Assembly: GCA_017450535.1 (NCBI GenBank)
Contig: JAFSTK010000007.1
Location: forward strand, 1-44,005
From: Treponema sp.
GTDB lineage: Bacteria > Spirochaetota > Spirochaetia > Treponematales > Treponemataceae
Reading direction: 5' to 3'
DNA length: 44,005 bases
Position numbers and translations under genes: made by a program. Below, in pieces: positions 16,181 to 23,733 of this stretch. The notes under the pieces are model-generated. The model did not search any database, had not been told where the DNA came from, and saw only the letters and a list, made by a program, of their open reading frames with translations. Position 1 is the first letter of the stretch; the number at the start of each line of letters is the position of its first letter.

Positions 16181-16664
16181 TTTTTTCCCCTCCAAACTGT
16201 TCAGCCTCTGGCTGACCAAGACTGTTCACTTCGTTTATAAATTCATCTAAGTTTTCAAAATGTTTATAGACAGAAGCAAAGCGGATGTATGCCACTTTGT
16301 CCACCTGTCGCAAACGTGCAAGAACCAATTCTCCCAAATCCGTGGTAGAAATCTCTCTGGTCGTCTTGCCTTTCATAATTGCCTGGTCTTCGATATCGTT
16401 GAGAATATTTTCGACCATGTTTGTGGAGACGGGACGCTTTTCCAATGCCCGCTCAATACCTTTTTCAATCTTGGTGCGGTCAAATGGCTGCCGTCTGCCG
16501 TCGCTTTTTACCACCATAAAGGGTTTTTCTTCAATGCGCTCATAACTTGTGAATCGATAGCCGCAACTCATGCATTCGCGTCGGCGACGAATTGCCTCAC
16601 CGTTTGCCATGGTACGAGATTCAATAACTTTATCATCGAGACTGCCACAGTACGGGCACCGCAT
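16173..16664 (-). CDS. nrdR: Transcriptional repressor NrdR
   Basis: A 163-residue regulator: zinc ribbon C3-x2-C6 and C31-x2-C34 (MRCPYCG...ECMSCGYRF), then an ATP-cone from about residue 50 (MVVKSDGRRQPFDRTKIEKGI). NrdR senses dATP/ATP and represses ribonucleotide reductase operons by binding tandem NrdR boxes. It is the first gene of the nrd cluster and overlaps nrdD, consistent with autoregulation. The Shine-Dalgarno site is GGGGTGGG just before the ATG. Confidence 0.96.
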   Translation of the reverse strand: MRCPYCGSLDDKVIESRTMANGEAIRRRRECMSCGYRFTSYERIEEKPFMVVKSDGRRQPFDRTKIEKGIERALEKRPVSTNMVENILNDIEDQAIMKGKTTREISTTDLGELVLARLRQVDKVAYIRFASVYKHFENLDEFINEVNSLGQPEAEQFGGEKSE

Positions 16665-16705
16665 TTTCCCACCCCAAATTTAGCGTACTTTGCTGTAATG
16701 AACCC

Positions 16706-16734
16706 ATTATATAACACTAAATATGAAGGCGCAA
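16706..16734 (-). promoter_or_regulatory. nrdR promoter with a candidate NrdR box
   Basis: On the minus strand TTGCGC (16729-16734), 17-bp spacer, TATAAT (16706-16711). The spacer holds CCTTCATATTTAGTGT (16714-16729), which matches about 11 of 16 positions of the NrdR consensus as I recall it (ACACTATATATAGTGT), with one good half and one poor half. Confidence 0.55.
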
Positions 16735-16818
16735 GTAAAAAACCGTGAATTTATTTGAAATTTACCGACTTTTCTTTTTTTTGATTGCATGATAATATAT
16801 TACTTGATGGTATAATAT

Positions 16819-17823
16819 ATGAAGAAAATCTGTTTATTTTTTTTTATGATTTTTTTGTCAGCTTCGTTGTGTATGGCAGATACTTCTATGGACGAAAAAA
16901 CTGATGAAGAAAAAACGAATGAAGCGAACTCTCCATGGACATTTTGGCTGGTAAGCGATTTTGCATATCACGTCAAGTCTGCGTATGAGACTGGCGACTC
17001 ACATTTTTCTGCGGTGGAAAGTCCGTATCGGAGCGTGAAGGCCCGCATGCGGTTTGAGGCAGAATACTCTATTCCTATGCTGCAAAAAGATAATCCGCTG
17101 ATGGAAGATAATCATCTTGAGTTGAAAGGTTCTCTTGAAATTACGCCAGTTTCTATGTTGCCACAGTTTTCTGTGACGTTCTGTCCCGCCGCAATGTTTG
17201 AAATCAGTGCTGGAATCAAAACAGGAACGGGCTGGAATCTGGGAAGCTCTACATTTGGTATTGCAGAATATAATTTTCAGTCTCAAAAATATGAGAAACT
17301 CACGCCGTTTGCATCTTGGTACATTAGTCCATGGGCAAGTGCGTTGTTGCAGTTTGACTTGGCGGCTCTTTGGCCTGGTGAATGGCATCATGTGGTTGCG
17401 CAGGCTGAATACACGGTTCGATATGACAAAATGACGGGGACGAGTTCTCCTATTTGGAGCTGGAGAACTAATCCTGCAATGGCAGACGGTTGGATGTACA
17501 ATCAGTTTTATATCATCGGATATCAGATGCCGTTGGTGCTCTCGCTTGTTGGTGTGACCGCAGAATTGGAAGGTCATTATAACGGAAGAGATTACGGACC
17601 GATTGCAGACTCTTATGACGGTACGTTTATGAGCGCGGTTATAAGTCCTTTCTTGATTTTTTCAATTACAAAGAATGACGAGATTTATTTTGTCGGTAAT
17701 ATTTCTGCCCGCCGCAGTTTTGCCCAGTCCCATAAGGAAGAAGATGAAGAGCCTCTTTTGACCAAGACAGGACGTGAATGGTATTTGGACTTTTTTGCTG
17801 TCCGATGGGTACATCGGTTCTAA
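16819..17823 (+). CDS. Probable outer-membrane beta-barrel protein
   Basis: A 334-residue protein with a Sec signal peptide (MKKICLFFFMIFLSASLCMA, cleavage likely after MA). A short acidic stretch (DEKTDEEKTNEANS) follows, then alternating hydrophobic/aromatic strands (FWLVSDFAYHV, HLELKGSLEITPV, FAVRWVHRF). It ends in phenylalanine, a common signal for outer-membrane barrel insertion. A perfect extended -10 (TGGTATAAT, 16808-16816) sits only three bases before the ATG, so the true transcription start, or the start codon, needs checking. I do not recognise a named family; the overall pattern is common in treponemal surface proteins. It ends exactly against the convergent ecfT gene. Confidence 0.65.
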   Translation: MKKICLFFFMIFLSASLCMADTSMDEKTDEEKTNEANSPWTFWLVSDFAYHVKSAYETGDSHFSAVESPYRSVKARMRFEAEYSIPMLQKDNPLMEDNHLELKGSLEITPVSMLPQFSVTFCPAAMFEISAGIKTGTGWNLGSSTFGIAEYNFQSQKYEKLTPFASWYISPWASALLQFDLAALWPGEWHHVVAQAEYTVRYDKMTGTSSPIWSWRTNPAMADGWMYNQFYIIGYQMPLVLSLVGVTAELEGHYNGRDYGPIADSYDGTFMSAVISPFLIFSITKNDEIYFVGNISARRSFAQSHKEEDEEPLLTKTGREWYLDFFAVRWVHRF

Positions 17824-18498
17824 TCAGACTTTTCGGTTTTCAATCGCCCGCGCTTTTTCATAGGCATCATTTAGGCTGACTGAAAAAAGGCGGGGAGTGA
17901 GCGTCGTTAGTTTTCGCAGTGAGTTTTTTCCGTTGCGCGCGCGCCATGCCGTGTCAATTCTCTGCCAGTAGGTAACAATCCGCGGGATAAAGGTGAGCGT
18001 CATGCCCAACGTGTCGGCAAATTGTGTCGTTTCTTTTCGCGTGATGCAAGATTCGATAGTCGCAAAGCCTTGGCGGAACTGAATGTTGCTTGTAGTGCGG
18101 TAAAAAAGTGATGTAATAGAAAGCGAAAGCCCCATGTGCACAAACAACAGCGCATAGTTGGGCGCAAAATAGAACAACTGCACAAATTCTTCCCAGGTGA
18201 TGACCTGTCCGTTTGCGGCTTCATTCCAAGCGGAAATGTTGTAGACGAGCGAAGTGTTGTAAAGCAGGATAAAATAGAAAAAAGTCGGTTTTAGGTCGTT
18301 GATGATTTCTCTGAAAGTGAATCGCAGGAATTTTGCGAGAATCAGTACGGCGAGCCAGACGATAAGCGCAATATTTGTTGGCAGTTGAAATGAAAGGATG
18401 GCAAGAATCGGAATCAAGAGCACTTTGAGCCAAGATGGCGTTTTATGGAGAAAAGTGTTTCCTGTACGGTAATGAAAAAAAAGCGCGCCTTCTATCAT
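17824..18498 (-). CDS. Energy-coupling factor transporter transmembrane protein EcfT (BioN-like)
   Basis: About 224 residues from the ATG at 18498, which overlaps the ecfA stop (ATGA). It has several hydrophobic helices (VLLIPILAILSFQLPTNIALIVWLAVLILAKFL, FFYFILLYNTSLVYNISAW) and C-terminal coupling-helix signatures: RIVTYWQRIDTAWRARNG resembles the 'A..aRG' motifs that touch the ATPase. It couples ATP hydrolysis to turnover of the substrate-binding BioY subunit. It is the last gene of bioY-ecfA-ecfT. Confidence 0.82.
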   Translation of the reverse strand: MIEGALFFHYRTGNTFLHKTPSWLKVLLIPILAILSFQLPTNIALIVWLAVLILAKFLRFTFREIINDLKPTFFYFILLYNTSLVYNISAWNEAANGQVITWEEFVQLFYFAPNYALLFVHMGLSLSITSLFYRTTSNIQFRQGFATIESCITRKETTQFADTLGMTLTFIPRIVTYWQRIDTAWRARNGKNSLRKLTTLTPRLFSVSLNDAYEKARAIENRKV

Positions 18499-19241
18499 AG
18501 CCACACCAAATCGCTGAGAGAGTTGTATGCTGAAAGCGGATTTCTTATGCTCCACTGGGACAAATCATGAGTGAGAGCTTCGGCAGGAGTGCCGTCAAAA
18601 ACGAGTTTTCCTTTTTGCAATATAATAAAATGGTCTGCCAGCGCAAGGCATTTTTCAATTTCATGGGTGAGAAGCAAGATGCATTTGCCTTGCGCGTGCA
18701 GACCACTGATTAAAGAGTTTACGTCTTTTACGCCAGGGTAGTCAAGATTTGCGTATGGCTCGTCAAAGATAATGATATCTCGCTTCATCGCAAGAATTGC
18801 CGCCACCGCAAGCCGTCGTTTTTCACCGCCACTCAAAAATTCTGCGGGGTAGTCAGCTTTTTCTAAAAGAGAGACGGATTGCAAGGCTTGTTCGACAGCG
18901 GCAGCTTGTTTTTTTTGGGGGACTTTGCAGTTCCGCACGCTTACGGTGACATCTTCGCGAGGTGTTTCGCCAAGAATCTGTGTGGCGGCGTCCTGAAAAA
19001 CAAGCCCTGGTTTGGAAGTGACGGAGACTTTTCCGGATGAAGGTTTCATCAAGCCGGAAATGATGTTCATGAGCACGGATTTTCCGCTTCCGTTTGCGCC
19101 GCCGATGAGCGTGAGAGAACCTTTTTCTATTGAAAAAGAAATGTTGTCTGCCGCATAAAAATAGTCGGTGCCTTGTAGCTCGGAGCGGAATCGTTTTGTG
19201 ACGTTTTCCAGAGAGATTGCTTTTTCTTTCTTTTCGTCCAT
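18495..19241 (-). CDS. Energy-coupling factor transporter ATPase (BioM-like)
   Basis: A 248-residue ABC ATPase: Walker A GGANGSGKS at about residues 42-50, Q-loop FQDA, signature LSGGEKRRLAVA, Walker B IIIFDEP and the H-loop histidine in LLLTHEIEKCLALADH. It is the single ATPase encoded here, so it would act as a homodimer, as in BioMNY systems. A 7-bp gap separates it from bioY, and it shares an ATGA overlap with ecfT. Confidence 0.9.
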   Translation of the reverse strand: MDEKKEKAISLENVTKRFRSELQGTDYFYAADNISFSIEKGSLTLIGGANGSGKSVLMNIISGLMKPSSGKVSVTSKPGLVFQDAATQILGETPREDVTVSVRNCKVPQKKQAAAVEQALQSVSLLEKADYPAEFLSGGEKRRLAVAAILAMKRDIIIFDEPYANLDYPGVKDVNSLISGLHAQGKCILLLTHEIEKCLALADHFIILQKGKLVFDGTPAEALTHDLSQWSIRNPLSAYNSLSDLVWL

Positions 19242-19248
19242 GTCGTTA

Positions 19249-19851
19249 TCAGTCCTTTTTTAGCGCGTCATCGTCATCTTCGGTAAGATAGCGGGCTACA
19301 ATCGGACGGATGATAAAAGACAGAATAATTGTTACGGCAATTTTTATCGAATCACCTGGAATAAACGGAATCAGACAGATTTTTAATGTATCTTGCAATG
19401 TTTTTGTCGCACCTTTTGCTTCCATAACGGACATAAACCACGGAATACCAACCGCATAGTTCAGAACAAAAGCGACGATTGTGGCGAGCACAATTTTTCC
19501 GACAACTTTGAAGGTCAGTTTTTTCTCTTCAAGTTTTGGGGAGCCAACGATAAGACCTGCGATAAGCGCGCCGACGAAATATCCGATGAGGAATCCGCCC
19601 GTAGGACCTGAAAGCACCGCAATGCCGCCTTTTACGCCTGAGAAAACGGGAATACCCAGCGCGCCCAAAAGCAAAAAGATGCCGACAGCTGCCGCACCAT
19701 GAATGCTTCCCAGAATAACGCCCGACATAAGCGCGAACATATTCTGCACGGTAATCGGCACAAGTCCGATTGGAATAGAAATAAAGCAGCCTGCACAAAT
19801 CAAAGCTGCAAACAACGCGATAAATACAGAACGTAATGTGCTTTTAGACAT
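19249..19851 (-). CDS. bioY: Biotin ECF transporter S component BioY
   Basis: A 200-residue, six-helix membrane protein with the BioY hallmark GLVPITVQNMFALMSGVILGSIHGAAAVGIFLLLGALGIPVFSG (described in parts) followed by GGIAVLSGPTGGFLIGYFVGA. It binds biotin with high affinity. The following ATPase and EcfT complete a dedicated importer. No biotin-biosynthesis gene is visible nearby, so uptake may be the biotin source. A large inverted repeat abuts the start codon (19853-19889), suggesting repression by biotin status. The C-terminal tail is acidic (TEDDDDALKKD). Confidence 0.94.
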   Translation of the reverse strand: MSKSTLRSVFIALFAALICAGCFISIPIGLVPITVQNMFALMSGVILGSIHGAAAVGIFLLLGALGIPVFSGVKGGIAVLSGPTGGFLIGYFVGALIAGLIVGSPKLEEKKLTFKVVGKIVLATIVAFVLNYAVGIPWFMSVMEAKGATKTLQDTLKICLIPFIPGDSIKIAVTIILSFIIRPIVARYLTEDDDDALKKD

Positions 19852-19852
19852 A

Positions 19853-19889
19853 ATTGTTACCCTTTATATTGTATTTACAGGGTAACGAT
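19853..19889 (-). promoter_or_regulatory. Inverted-repeat operator abutting the bioY start codon
   Basis: ATTGTTACCC (19853-19862), 17-bp spacer, GGGTAACGAT (19880-19889): 9 of 10 arm positions are symmetric. The arms resemble the biotin-repressor (BirA) half-site TTGTnAACC with one mismatch, although the spacer is a little longer than the usual 14-16. It covers the region where the bioY promoter and ribosome-binding site must lie. A TTGACA on the minus strand (19908-19913) is a possible -35. Confidence 0.55.
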
Positions 19890-19903
19890 TTTAAAGAGGA
19901 ATG

Positions 19904-21673
19904 TCAAGCGGAGAAATTCTTTCTTGGTCTGCCACGGCGGCGAATCTTTACAAGTTCGGTAGAAATCTCTTTTACCTCATTGTCTTTTTCGTTCAGCGTG
20001 AAGAGGACGATGTATACCGCCGCTAAAAGTGCGAGTACGCCGATGAGCCAGTCTCCGATAAGCGCGTAAACAGTCATTTTTCGTTCGTAAACAGGAATTG
20101 ATGCTGCAAGCGCGCCTTCCTTAAAAAGCGGGAGAACTTCTGTCATTCTGCCTGTGGGGTCTACAACTGTGGTTACGCCGGCATTGGTGGAGCGGGCGAG
20201 TGTGGTGCGGTATTCGATGGCGCGATATGAGGCGACGGCAAAATGCTGCCATTCTGCACTCTCTGTGCGTGACCATGCGTCGTTGGTCAGATTGATAAAG
20301 ACTTCACTTCCCGCAAGATAGAGTTTTCGGCAGACTTCCGCAAAAGCATCGTCAAAACAAATCGGTGTGGAAACCATGACGGTCTGTTTTTCCGTGTATT
20401 TTTCGCCGTTCAAAGAGATAATTTTTGTCGTGTTCGGCTCATAAGCTGGTGGCGTGGAGATAGGAATCTCATAAAGTACAGGTCTGCTTCCTTGTATCCA
20501 TCCATAGGAGAAGCCTGCAATTCTTTTGATAAAGGTGCGCACTGCCTCATATTCTACGAATGGGATTCGCTCGGCAAAGGGAACAAGGTGCATTTTGAGA
20601 TAGGAGCCCTGGTACACGCCATTTTTGTCCAGAAGAACCGTTGAGTTACCGTATTGATGTTTTTCATGGTTGATAGTCAATGGCGCGCCGATGATAAAAG
20701 GCACATGCATTTTTCTGATAAATGGAATCAGCGGATTAGCTTCTGGGTAATAATTGTAGTAGGTCTCTGCGTTTGGAAAATAGCGTGAAAGAACTGCTTC
20801 GCTCCATACAACAAGGTCGCATGTTTTTCCGTTTGAATTGAATTCGTTGATTTTTTCTTCAGAAAGCAATGAGGAGATGCCGATTACTTCATCGTCTGTG
20901 TCGTCCCAAGGGTCAAGGTTTTGCTGGACGAGCACCGCATTGAGTGTCTTTACCGGGTGACGAGGAATCAAATATTGATACAAACCGTATAAAATGACGA
21001 CACAGGCGAGCGCGGCAAGTGTTTTGATGCAGACAAGCCATGAGCCATACAGCGTTTTTTTTGCGCAGGAGTTGGCAAACTGCGGAATCAGCAGGACGCC
21101 TTCGGCAAAGGTCGCGGTGACCAGCGTAAAAAGGAATGTCACTCCGTAGGGACCGGTGATGTCGGCAATTTGAGTGACGAGCGGCATGGTGTATGCTGTC
21201 ATGGAGACGGTTCCCCAAGGATATGCGAGGAAACCAAAAGATTTTGCCCATTCCCAGACCGTATAGGTGCCCGCAAACCATAAAATACGTAGTGGAATGG
21301 AATAGGGCGTAAGTCCGGCATTTTCACGCAAGCGGCGGGCTGCGGAATGATGCGAAAAGGGAAAATAAAATACGAGTGTAGCAAAGGCGCAGATAAAAGC
21401 GGTTCCAAAAGCGGATGCTCCAAGCGTAAAGAATGCGAATCCGCGGAAATTGCCCAGCCAGAAACTTGAGAGAATATGTGTCGTCAGTGCGAGTATTGCG
21501 CCATGCCAGAATGCCGTGCGGTAGTTTTTCGTATGAGCAAGAGCGACGTAAAATGGTACGAGCGCAAACATACCGATGAGCGGAGAGCCTAATTTAATCA
21601 ATTCGTTTGGAATAGCAAGTGCCAGAGCGACACCTGAAAAAAGCGAACAAAAAACTTGTAAAATTCGACACAT
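19904..21673 (-). CDS. lnt: Apolipoprotein N-acyltransferase (copy 2)
   Basis: About 589 residues from the ATG at 21673 (MCRILQVFCSLFSGV). The N-terminal half has multiple transmembrane helices; the C-terminal half is a nitrilase domain with the triad Glu in LVVWSEAVLS, Lys in SYLKMHLVPFAERIP and Cys in TPICFDDAF. After a further C-terminal helix (YALIGDWLIGVLALLAAVYIVL) there is a basic tail KIRRRGRPRKNFSA, which contains an AT-hook-like RGRPRK; in this setting it is more likely a membrane-proximal basic tail. Much in-frame open sequence lies upstream, but the promoter ends three bases before this ATG. It is about 115 residues longer than copy 1. Confidence 0.87.
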   Translation of the reverse strand: MCRILQVFCSLFSGVALALAIPNELIKLGSPLIGMFALVPFYVALAHTKNYRTAFWHGAILALTTHILSSFWLGNFRGFAFFTLGASAFGTAFICAFATLVFYFPFSHHSAARRLRENAGLTPYSIPLRILWFAGTYTVWEWAKSFGFLAYPWGTVSMTAYTMPLVTQIADITGPYGVTFLFTLVTATFAEGVLLIPQFANSCAKKTLYGSWLVCIKTLAALACVVILYGLYQYLIPRHPVKTLNAVLVQQNLDPWDDTDDEVIGISSLLSEEKINEFNSNGKTCDLVVWSEAVLSRYFPNAETYYNYYPEANPLIPFIRKMHVPFIIGAPLTINHEKHQYGNSTVLLDKNGVYQGSYLKMHLVPFAERIPFVEYEAVRTFIKRIAGFSYGWIQGSRPVLYEIPISTPPAYEPNTTKIISLNGEKYTEKQTVMVSTPICFDDAFAEVCRKLYLAGSEVFINLTNDAWSRTESAEWQHFAVASYRAIEYRTTLARSTNAGVTTVVDPTGRMTEVLPLFKEGALAASIPVYERKMTVYALIGDWLIGVLALLAAVYIVLFTLNEKDNEVKEISTELVKIRRRGRPRKNFSA

Positions 21674-21711
21674 TATAGTAATATTATAGTAATAAGAAAA
21701 TACATATTCAA
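21656..21711. promoter_or_regulatory. Overlapping divergent promoters between lnt copy 2 and the galactokinase-like gene
   Basis: Minus strand: TTGAAT (21706-21711), 17-bp spacer, TATAAT (21683-21688), predicted start near 21676, three bases before the lnt ATG. Plus strand: TTGTAA (21656-21661), 17-bp spacer, TAATAT (21679-21684). The two -10 elements overlap, so the promoters may exclude one another. Confidence 0.6.
21673..21694. repeat. Perfect tandem duplication of an 11-bp unit
   Basis: TTATAGTAATA occurs twice head to tail (21673-21683 and 21684-21694), exactly over the two -10 elements and the lnt start region. Confidence 0.85.
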
Positions 21712-21732
21712 GTAAGAAGGGATAATTGTCAG

Positions 21733-22911
21733 ATGAAGCAGGTGATTGAAGCTCATAGAGCAGAGTACGAAGAGGAGCCGGTAATTGTTGTTTCTGCGCC
21801 CTCACACATGCACCTGATAGGTGAGCATTCATGGTTTTTTAAAGATAAGACGCTTTCCATGGCGGTAAATATTCCTGTCTATATCGCTTTGTCTTTCCGG
21901 GATGACAACGCATTGCAGTTTTATTTTGTTCAGGCAAAAGACCGAAAACGGGCAATCCTCACTTCATTAAAATTCCGCAAAGAAGATCGCTGGTCAAATG
22001 CGCTCAAGGGTATGGTGTACGGCTTTACTTCAGGCGGGTTTGAGTTGCGCGGAATGAATATCACTGTGTATTCGGAAATGCAGCCGTCAAAAGGATTTGG
22101 TATTACCACGGCGATAAAAGTGGGAACGGCATATGCGATTCGCGAGGCTTTGGGACTGAAATGTACTGATGTACAGCTTTTGCAGGCGATTGAGCGTGGA
22201 AATAAATTGTTTTTGAACAGCCAGAATTTTATGGCGGCGAATTATACTGCGCTCTATGCGAAAAAAGGTCATTTTATGATGACCGACTATAATACTGCCG
22301 AGCATGATTTGATTCCTTTCAATTTTCCTGATAAAAAAATCTTGTTGACTGACGCACGTGTTCAGCGTGTTATGGTGTGGAATGAAGAAGTGTTGCGCCA
22401 GCCAGAAAACGTGCTGCTTTTGGGCGAATTAAAAGAGCGCAAGCAGAACGCATACGGCGGCTGGGTCTATGAGGATAATCCCACTGAAGTCAACGAAGTG
22501 CTTGGCGTGGTAAATGAGATTACGCGCCACCGGCTCTTGTGTATCATGCGCGAGCATAAATATGTGCTTGATTCGATTAATTATCTCAAGAAGAATGAAT
22601 TTGGTGGCTTTGCGCGCTCCGTGAATGCCAGCCACAAAAATATGCGTGAGGATTACGAGCTTTCCTGCCCGGAAGTGGACTGGATTCTTAAACGGCTTTC
22701 CATGATAAATCCCAACCTTAACGATATGCGGAACCCCAATTCTTGCGGACGTATAACCGGAAAGGGCTTTGGCCGATGCGCATATACCATTTTGAACAAC
22801 GACGATATTCCGCTTTTTAAAGAAAAACTTTCTGAATACGAGCGAATTTTTGGATTCCATCCCACGACCTATGAAATTGAGCCTGCCGATGGAGTGCACG
22901 TTGTCAGCTGA
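21733..22911 (+). CDS. Galactokinase-like GHMP-fold protein with altered active site
   Basis: A 392-residue protein clearly related to galactokinase: LIGEHSWFFKDKTLSMAVN corresponds to the N-terminal sugar motif, NMREDYELSCPEVDWIL to the MR..Y.VS.PELD block, and RITGKGFGRCAYTIL to GHMP motif 3. Key residues differ. The ATP loop GLSSSAA is replaced by GFGITTAI, and the CGIMDQ segment bearing the catalytic Asp is replaced by MAANYTALYAKK. It may be a non-catalytic or re-specialised family member. AAGAAGGG lies 12 bases before the ATG. It is followed by surE one base after its stop, so the two are likely co-expressed. The name galactokinase should not be taken as proof of activity. Confidence 0.75.
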   Translation: MKQVIEAHRAEYEEEPVIVVSAPSHMHLIGEHSWFFKDKTLSMAVNIPVYIALSFRDDNALQFYFVQAKDRKRAILTSLKFRKEDRWSNALKGMVYGFTSGGFELRGMNITVYSEMQPSKGFGITTAIKVGTAYAIREALGLKCTDVQLLQAIERGNKLFLNSQNFMAANYTALYAKKGHFMMTDYNTAEHDLIPFNFPDKKILLTDARVQRVMVWNEEVLRQPENVLLLGELKERKQNAYGGWVYEDNPTEVNEVLGVVNEITRHRLLCIMREHKYVLDSINYLKKNEFGGFARSVNASHKNMREDYELSCPEVDWILKRLSMINPNLNDMRNPNSCGRITGKGFGRCAYTILNNDDIPLFKEKLSEYERIFGFHPTTYEIEPADGVHVVS

Positions 22912-22912
22912 T

Positions 22913-23674
22913 ATGGAAAGAGAGCGGGAAAAACGGCTTAAAATTCTTTTGACAAATGATGACGGCATCGAGGCTGCGGGACTTTTGACGCTGGAAAAGG
23001 CGTTGCGTACCGTGGCTGATGTGTACGTACTCGCACCTGACGGAAATCGTTCTGCAGTCTCAAGTCATATCGTTATGCACAAACCGCTCAAACTGATTCC
23101 CTGTGGAGAAAACCGTTGGGCATCAGAAGGAAATCCCGTGGATTGCGTGATATGCGCGTTACGCTCAAACTTGTTCGGAGACGTTCGGTTTGATGCGGTG
23201 GTAAGTGGTATCAATAAAGGCGCGAATATGGGGACGGACACAGTGTATTCGGGAACGGTCGCGGCGGCTCGTCAGGCTGTGTTGTATGGTTTTCCGGGAA
23301 TAGCTGTGAGCGTGGAGAGTTATGACGGCAGCTGGAAGTTCGAGCCGATTGCAGATTTTACGGCAAGCCATTTGGACGCGCTCATTTCGCTCTCTACAAA
23401 AAAAGCTTTGGTCAGCGTGAATGCCGCTTCTTTGGATTCATATTCGGACGTTGCATTCACTTCGCTTTCGGTTCGTGACTACCGGGATAAAGTGGATATT
23501 CAGACTGAAAGTGACGGCTCTGTGTACAGTTATTTTACGGGCGGCGATATCAAGACCTCTGGTGCGGACGACTGTGATTTTTTTGCGGTGACAAGCGGAA
23601 AGATTTCAGTTTCGCTGATACAGGCGGAGTCTTCTTGGATGGAGCCGAATAAAAATTCTTTTTTCCAATTGTAA
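22913..23674 (+). CDS. surE: 5'/3'-nucleotidase SurE
   Basis: About 253 residues from ATG 22913. The SurE core is complete: LLTNDDGIEAAGL (metal-binding Asp-Asp), APDGNRSAVSSH, GNPVDCV, FDAVVSGINKGANMGTDTVYSGTVAAARQAVL. SurE is a metal-dependent nucleoside monophosphatase linked to stress and stationary-phase survival. Upstream in-frame ATGs exist inside the preceding gene; 22913 is nearest to the conserved start (KRLKILLTNDDG), leaving about 8 extra residues. Confidence 0.93.
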   Translation: MEREREKRLKILLTNDDGIEAAGLLTLEKALRTVADVYVLAPDGNRSAVSSHIVMHKPLKLIPCGENRWASEGNPVDCVICALRSNLFGDVRFDAVVSGINKGANMGTDTVYSGTVAAARQAVLYGFPGIAVSVESYDGSWKFEPIADFTASHLDALISLSTKKALVSVNAASLDSYSDVAFTSLSVRDYRDKVDIQTESDGSVYSYFTGGDIKTSGADDCDFFAVTSGKISVSLIQAESSWMEPNKNSFFQL

Positions 23675-23697
23675 AATTCTTTATATTATAGTAAAAT
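23669..23697 (+). promoter_or_regulatory. Promoter for the TPR gene at 23734
   Basis: TTGTAA (23669-23674), 17-bp spacer, TAAAAT (23692-23697), predicted start near 23704. A Shine-Dalgarno site GGGAGGA (23724-23730) follows. Confidence 0.6.
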
Positions 23698-23733
23698 GTA
23701 TAAACGCTATAGCTTTTGGGTTTGGGAGGAACT

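Noticed and set aside
21674-21832. Upstream start extending lnt copy 2 to 642 residues
   Set aside because: The extension covers the divergent promoter region and the start of the neighbouring gene; the membrane protein begins naturally at MCRILQVF.
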